DNA of 64,000 bases, from positions 11,098,001-11,162,000 of the forward strand of contig OX485809.1 of NCBI GenBank assembly GCA_950295325.1, in the 5' to 3' direction. Origin of the DNA: Polytrichum commune (lineage: Eukaryota > Streptophyta > Polytrichopsida > Polytrichales > Polytrichaceae). A program made the translations under genes and the position numbers. Of the stretch, positions 58,309-64,000 are shown piece by piece (position 1 is the stretch's first letter; each line of letters begins with the position of its first letter). Below the pieces are notes generated by a model that was not told where the DNA came from, did not search any database, and worked only from the letters and a program-made list of their open reading frames with translations.

Positions 58309-58877
58309 GGGCCGCTTCACACCATGGCCGAAGGTCAAGAGGTTGTTGATTTCCACCAATCAGATTGCAAGAAACCAAGCATTCAACCTCCCCACCCTTC
58401 ATAGTAGAGGCAAAGTCCAAAGGTTGTCACTCTCCAAAATGTCTACACGGCAGTATTTTTCTACAAGGGCGATGGACTCTCGAAGGAAGTTTGGGTCAAA
58501 CATGAATGGAAACCTAAATTATGGCTGAGAGGCCATCAATTTTTTTTTTAAAAAAACTAATAAGATGTTGGCCGCTAAATTGGAGGGGGTTGTTTTGGCA
58601 TGGAATAAAGTGGGATGGCCCATTTTCCTTCGGACTTTGGGCTTGGCCTTTGAAGGCTTCACACTATGTCCATCCAAGTGGAGAGGCCGTGGGAGTTCAT
58701 GGCTAAGGGTTTGGACTTTGGGCCTGGCCTTGGAGGCTTCACACTATGCCCAGCTAAAGGCTCCAATTCCTATATTTTTATTGGCTATTTTAAGCCTAAT
58801 TCTTTGGACTCTCAACAAAGTTTGGCCATTCAATCCCACGGCCTCTCGACTTGGACAACCATAGTGTGAAGTGGCCA
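58309..58877. mobile_element. Tourist-like MITE, GGGCCGCTTCACACCATGG ends
   Basis: A 569-bp element. The left GGGCCGCTTCACACCATGG is matched by the inverted right TGGCCACTTCACACTATGG. TTA flanks both sides (58306-58308 and 58878-58880). The body carries repeated TTTGGGC.TGGCCTT.GA(A/G)GGCTTCACACTATG blocks. Non-coding. Confidence 0.75.
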
Positions 58878-58880
58878 TTA

Positions 58881-59827
58881 CGGTAGAGCATGTTGAAATC
58901 ATTGCCCCCAACTAGTATACCCCCCCCCCTCTTCCCGCCCTCCTACAACTCCTATCCTATCGGTCCCCACAAACACTACCCTTGACAAGGCGTAGTAGCC
59001 TCGTGCCCATTAGTTGCCTAAGGGTGAGATTCCATGTACGTCACTCGTCCACTAGATTCTAGAAAACAATGGGTTAGAGATGTTCTCATGTATAGTAGAG
59101 GCGCTTATTCTCAATCAAAACTTCATTGACAATCTATAGGGTACTAGAATTTCGATGAAGTTGTGACTGAATTTTGATCGAGTAGCATCCAATAGTGCCA
59201 TGACACATGTCCTAGTTCCGAGTGCTAAAGTGAGAAGGAACGAGCAGTTCAAATGAGTTATAAACTCTAGGCATTGGTAATATTTTTGGACCAACTTTTG
59301 GCTTCAAAAAATCATCGTAATTTGAATTCAAGGAATAAAATTACCAAAAAAAAATGCAATCCTCTTGATTTCTATCTTTCTACGTGAGAGAAATTTGCAC
59401 CACCTTATACATCTCTAGATTTGGTGCATAATCTCTTCAGTGATCAATTATGGGGTCCTCTACTATGGTTAAACATAAATTGCCATCCAACCACATTATG
59501 GTGGTTCACTACAATGTGGAGGGATGTGGACAAGGCCCACTAGACATCCATGTGCTCACTAAATAATATTTAACCTACAAGTGTTGATCACCAAAGGATT
59601 GCAAACCAATTTTAGAGGGAATAGGATGTTAGTAGGTGGGCATGGATTGCAAAAGATGAATAGCTAGGTGGCACATACAAACCCTACCCCACTAAATTCC
59701 CTCTATATTTGGGTGGGTTTGTCCTTATATTCACTAAAACATGGTGAAATGTCCCTTCTCCAAGTTGGGCCACGGTCAACGTCTTCACTTTTACACAACA
59801 TCGACACCCTAAAATCTCGCACTAGAA
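58881..59827. other. No gene; one partial MITE end
   Basis: A C tract lies at 58920-58928. At 59022 a GGGTGAGATTCCATGTACGT end follows TAA and matches the 8209-8329 family, but the other end is not recognisable. Confidence 0.4.
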
Positions 59828-60385
59828 GAGTTATTTGTAAACTAAAGCAAATGAAACCATGGGTTTAGTCCCGTACCACGAGTTTATGAAAATTAACACC
59901 AAATCACCCAAGTTTTCTTAATGCTTAAATTACCATGCACAAAGAGTGGTGTCGTTCTATTAAAAATGGTTTTCTAGCTTGTCCTACTAGGATGGGTGGG
60001 CCAAGCAAGCCGATCCGGATTTTAGGATAGTTGGTCCCATGCGCATACCCGTTTTCAAATTCAAAAAATTCTTCCAAATTCTCAGAGGTGGAAGGAAAAG
60101 GTCATAACATTACTCAACATTCAACTCTTGTTACGTGGGCCCTCGTAATATACTAATGGGATGCTCAAAAAACCGCACAAGACTCGGATTCACGTTGAGC
60201 TCCCAACATCCCACTGTTATATTTTGAGGCCCACATCATTGAGTAATGTCATAGTCCCAAAAGTTTCACCAAGCTTTCAAAATAGGCTCCAGTGCACAAT
60301 GAGCTACTAAGCTCTTAATAGAAAGTTTTCTTAAAGAAAGATCAAACCCATGGTCTTGTCCCTCTTTGAGGGACTTTACGAATAA
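59828..60385 (+). repeat. Dispersed repeat without the 41.4-kb insertion
   Basis: This is homologous to the outer parts of 41155-42240 and to 14385-14530 (reverse). Both ends carry a CCATGGGTTT-type block in inverted orientation, hinting at a TIR element. The uninterrupted GCGCATACCCG near 60041 is the empty site for the element at 41390-42030. Confidence 0.6.
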
Positions 60386-62227
60386 CACTAATAAGTACAA
60401 TTTATTTCAAGAATGTCCATTAGGCTTCCACAATAGCATTGGACCATCTACCAATAAAACTTTTATCCATGTAGCTTTTGCATCCATAATCTAGTAGAAT
60501 GGTCAATTTGGATGGTTATTGTTAGCAATTAAAGGGATTGCAAATGGTCCGTAACTTGTAGGAAAACTCAATGAACAAATGCTAGAAAACACCATACCAA
60601 CTTGGCTCCTCCCATGTTCTTGCTACCTCCCACACTACAAGTGCCTCACATGACTACGCATTGATATACTATCCATCCTTGGAGCAAGACCTATGGTCAA
60701 ACCCCCATCCTCACCAAACCCCAACCTAAAAGTCCAACTCTTTGAATTCACGTATTGCAACAACAAATTCCTTTTGGAAGCTACGACAAGAAAACTTGGT
60801 AAATATACCGTACTCCTCCCATTACTCACCCAACAAGGATGGCAAATCCTCCTGCTTATAATCATAACAACCATAATTTGTGGCACCATTCACACCCCAA
60901 CCACCAAGAGCCTCATAGATCCTAAAATCCCTACCCAATTTTTTTCTTAACTCATGGATACCCTCTCGCAAATCTCCATCACATACTCAACAAAAGAGAA
61001 CTTGAAAAATATACAATCCTCAATCCCACTAGACTAATCCCAACTCCCTCCATCCACATACACACCCTAAATATACTTGCTAACATTAAGTAACCCAAAG
61101 TCCACCTACCAAAAAAAGGTATTCATGCCCCTTCACCCCCCATGTTCACGCAAACATGACTAGGAGAGGGTGAACATACATAGCACACCTATATATATAT
61201 ATATATATAACACTGATGTTATTTTATTCTATTTCAATTATTAATAAAATTTCAAACTATAAAACAACGCACTTGCACTGTCGCCTTCCCAATTTACGCG
61301 GTTACCTAGAATGTACTCACCATGAAATCTAGTCAATTTGTTGTAGTGTGTATGTTATGGAGTTGATCCCGAGAATCTAGAAACCCGCACATAACCATTT
61401 GGGCACCTCCCCTTTCAACACTTTGATCATGAAGATTGACAACCTAGAATGAAAGTAAGGGGTGCTTAATGTCATGAAAGCACAACTTGGGCAATCAGGG
61501 AGACGCCTTGATTGGCAACATGAGATTTTTGGCATGAGATCCCCTCCTCATTGAGTAAGCTCTTTAGAGTTTGGCTACTCATGAGGGGCATCACCCTTTG
61601 GACAATCTAGAATGAAAGGAATGACCTTACCTTCAAGAACACTAGGTGAGAGAAGAGAAAAGGCATAAGATGACTTGGCGAGGCATCTTGGAATACGCTA
61701 GGTTTGCATGAGACAATGCATGCAAAGAAACATGAAAAGAAACTAACTATGATGACATGGTGGGGAAATTTGACCAAATATGGGGAGGGAATGAAACCCT
61801 CTAAGAATGGGTTAATACCAAATCGTTCGTTGGAACACAAAAGTGCCTAATGTAGGCTTAGTCAATCATGTAGAGGGTGTTTACCCAACTTGGGTTGTTT
61901 TGTTTCATGTCCCCATAAACCTTGATGTTTTGTTTGTTGGCATTGAAATTTTTATTTATTTTCAATTGTTTCAAAGAAGAAGAAGAAGAAGAAGAAATGT
62001 GATGCTATGAGGAGGTCATCATCTTTGCCACTTTTGGATAACCACTTCATTCGCCAAATGGTTATGGACTAAGGTTGGGTGATCCGTATGGTGAAAGTAG
62101 GTTTCAAATTGAGATGTTGGTGTGTAGTATACGGGTGTTGGTGTGTGTTGTATATGTTGGCTTAAAACATATAGCGTAAAGAGAGTTTGAGGTTATTATT
62201 TGGTATAGGCGTAGAGTGGTTGAATCA
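60386..62227. other. No gene seen
   Basis: Contains an (AT)n run at about 61192-61209 and (AGA)n at 61977-61996. ORFs of 77-85 aa have no recognised domains. Confidence 0.4.
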
Positions 62228-62345
62228 ATAGCCATGCACTTTCAATAACCATAACTAATCATGGTAAGATCATATGTTTGTCCAAACTTTGTTGATGCTT
62301 CATTGCAAATATCCTAGTGCAGCATAGGTTTTGTTGTGTGTAAGC
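62228..62345 (+). repeat. Dispersed repeat, partner of 1298-1425
   Basis: Same-strand homology to 1298-1425, with scattered substitutions. Confidence 0.5.
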
Positions 62346-62495
62346 ACTACCATCACAAAAATGTGGATACTATCATTGGAAATGAGCATGGGATTGAATT
62401 GGAACCAATCCAACGACATTAAGTAAATTAGGTAGTTTGGATGCTTCACTGAAAACCAAATTGCAGCCCTAAGTACATTGACTATACCAATTAGT

Positions 62496-62672
62496 GCGTG
62501 TTATTATTTGGAGTTACGCGGTGCTATAACTACTAAACAAGAATTTAATATTTGACCATGTAAAGTCATCTATGTTATATAATAATATCCAATGTATTGA
62601 ACTTTCTGTAGTAAAATTTGAACTCATGAGTAAGATGTTATTGCATTGTGTAACTTTGAATATTAGCATGCA
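62496..62672. mobile_element. Diverged MITE-like inverted repeat
   Basis: TTATTTGGAGTTACGCGGTGCTATAAC at the left and TTGCATTGTGTAACTTTGAATA at the right correspond to the inner TIR parts of the ACTACACTAAATA family. The outer TIR bases are lost. Confidence 0.4.
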
Positions 62673-62813
62673 ATGATTGGGATAATCAGGGTAGTGACGA
62701 GCTTTCTCTTGCTTGATAGTTGCACATCTCCTTAGATGTGATAAGCTATTTTTGCAATTCTTCCCTCTAAGGGATATCCACATGGCATGTTTGCACTCAA
62801 CATAAGTTACTTA

Positions 62814-62920
62814 GGGTGGGTTTCCATGTAGGTTGTTTGCCCACCGGATTCTGGTGGGAATAAGGGAAAATGTACATGAAATATGGTGGGTTAGGGTTTT
62901 TATGTGCTAACCATCCATTG
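62814..62920. repeat. Fragment of the 8209-8329 MITE family
   Basis: Starts GGGTGGGTTTCCATGTAGGT after TTA and contains CCCACCGGATTCTGGTGGG. The right boundary is unclear. Confidence 0.4.
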
Positions 62921-63636
62921 TTATTATTGTCATCTACAATTGTGATTTCCTAAATTGTCACTCAATCCATCCAATCGTGTATTGAGTGTATATTATGTGT
63001 TTGTGGACGCATGGATGTCTAGTGGTCCATGGTCATGCCCTTGACATTTTGAAAGGCAATTGAAATGTGGTTGTTTGGTTGCTTTTGTTAGCGTCATGAG
63101 AACACATCCCTAGGCAAGCAAGCAAGCGCAAGGGGGGGGGGGGGGGGAGGGATGGACTCTTTGTGTCACATATGAAACGTGAGTGTAAGACGAGGTATTA
63201 TTTGAGACTTTAGCATGCATATCATACGTAGGGGAGGTGTATTAGTGATCTCAAAGTGTGTACGTTTTAAAGGGTAGTACATAATGGGGCCCTAAAGTTT
63301 GAAGAATTTTGTTGACAACAAATGTGTTAGTTTCATCCAATTTGTGTTTTTATCCATTGATGTCATTTGGTAATTATCCCCAATGCCTACCTTGTCCAAT
63401 GTTGTTAGGGTTGCATTTGGGATTGAGGATTCTACAAATTGAAGGTTTTTAGAGCCCTTGAGTTATGCTCTCTATATTGTGGCTAAGTTACAATGCTATT
63501 GTCTTTACTTGTTTGATGTCATTGTTGAGTTACATCAAGTGTATGAAAAAAAATGTTCGATGATTTCCTCATTGGACATTGGAAGTGGATTGTATGTGTA
63601 ACAAAGGAAAATTTATCCATAATTTGTATATACATT
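62921..63636. other. No gene; G tract
   Basis: A G tract of about 16 bases lies at 63132-63147. No coding region recognised. Confidence 0.4.
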
Positions 63637-63790
63637 CTAACCTCGTTAGTACAACACTCATTTATACAACACCCTCAATATTACGACACATTTTTGCGCA
63701 ACCAAACTTTTTAGTTCAAAACTCCCACTTCTATACAACTATGATACTCGATAATAAGACATTTATAATTTTCATTTTTTCATATTAAAG
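63637..63790 (+). mobile_element. Possible pogo/Tc1-mariner-like left end
   Basis: CTAACCTCGTTAGTACAACACTC followed by repeated TATTACGACAC- and TATACAAC-type phrases resembles the ends of pogo-like (Lemi1/Emigrant-type) elements, which often start CAGT..AACCTC. The TIR partner and TA flanks are not visible within the window. Confidence 0.3.
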
Positions 63791-64000
63791 AGGTACTTAA
63801 TGCTACAATTTATTTCATCTATGTTATGTGCATCTAAAATACATCCGTTTTCACTTTGGAACTAATTGGGAACTTCACTTATCATTGGGAACGTAATGAT
63901 GATTAGGGTTGCTAAAGTAGAATGTACCTGGTTAGGGTTAGATTGGCCTCCTTATTGTTTTGTCATATTATGAGCATGAAGATCTTTTACAACATGGATG

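Noticed and set aside
1-64000. tRNA, rRNA or organellar insertions
   Set aside because: No cloverleaf-like set with a GGTTCGA-type arm and no rRNA core or organelle gene motif was recognised on either strand. A tRNAscan or Infernal run would settle this.

Overview
The window looks like nuclear DNA of a flowering plant, in a gene-poor and repeat-rich stretch. It is AT-rich and has no organellar or bacterial gene order. The recognisable proteins are plant transposon proteins: a PIF/Harbinger transposase with its Myb-like partner, a hAT C-terminus, and LINE reverse transcriptase and DUF4283 remnants. Many short inverted-repeat elements (MITEs) sit among them. I found no intact host gene, rRNA, tRNA or CRISPR array. 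Species cannot be named from the sequence.

Layout. 1-7.2 kb: a Tourist-like MITE (2571-3070), a TA-flanked element with a 24-bp perfect terminal inverted repeat (TIR) holding a 188-bp tandem repeat (3860-5016), and a decayed LINE (5039-7245). 8-15 kb: short foldbacks, two LINE-tail-like fragments and a 33-35 bp minisatellite. 15-20.6 kb: an unrecognised 167-aa ORF, a DUF4283 (LINE ORF1-like) pseudogene and a second decayed LINE. 20.6-29.5 kb: a Harbinger-family MITE abutting a hAT remnant, then further MITEs, a LINE scrap and a large nested hairpin. 30-34 kb: diverged direct repeats and an expanded MITE with 61-bp tandem repeats. 35-38.3 kb: a recent 1.17-1.20 kb duplication whose second copy begins exactly at a MITE end. 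40-44.3 kb: a MITE dense in GGCCCA-type motifs, a TA-flanked element whose empty site is present elsewhere in the window, and a G-rich tandem array carrying a MITE TIR in each unit. 46-47.2 kb: a second MITE with an 8-bp target duplication. 49.7-53.2 kb: a complete two-gene Harbinger element. 53-64 kb: mostly unassigned AT-rich DNA with a few repeats.

How the parts relate. The 3.4-kb Harbinger element (49729-53154) is the likely source type for the MITEs at 20612-21115 and 36401-36933, which keep its two ends and lack its genes. It carries a tail-to-tail pair, transposase (+) and Myb-like protein (-). Both genes are broken: the catalytic Glu position of the transposase reads Lys, there is a one-base frameshift and an in-frame stop, and the Myb-like gene has a stop at its first conserved Trp. 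Several other MITE families share the terminal GGGCC(G/A)CTT and 3-bp TTA/TAA/TGA target duplications, so they may belong to one cross-mobilised group. I saw no convincing new biological system. The best leads are the MITE-bounded duplication, the MITE-TIR tandem array, the empty-site pair and the 43-bp retroposed insertion.
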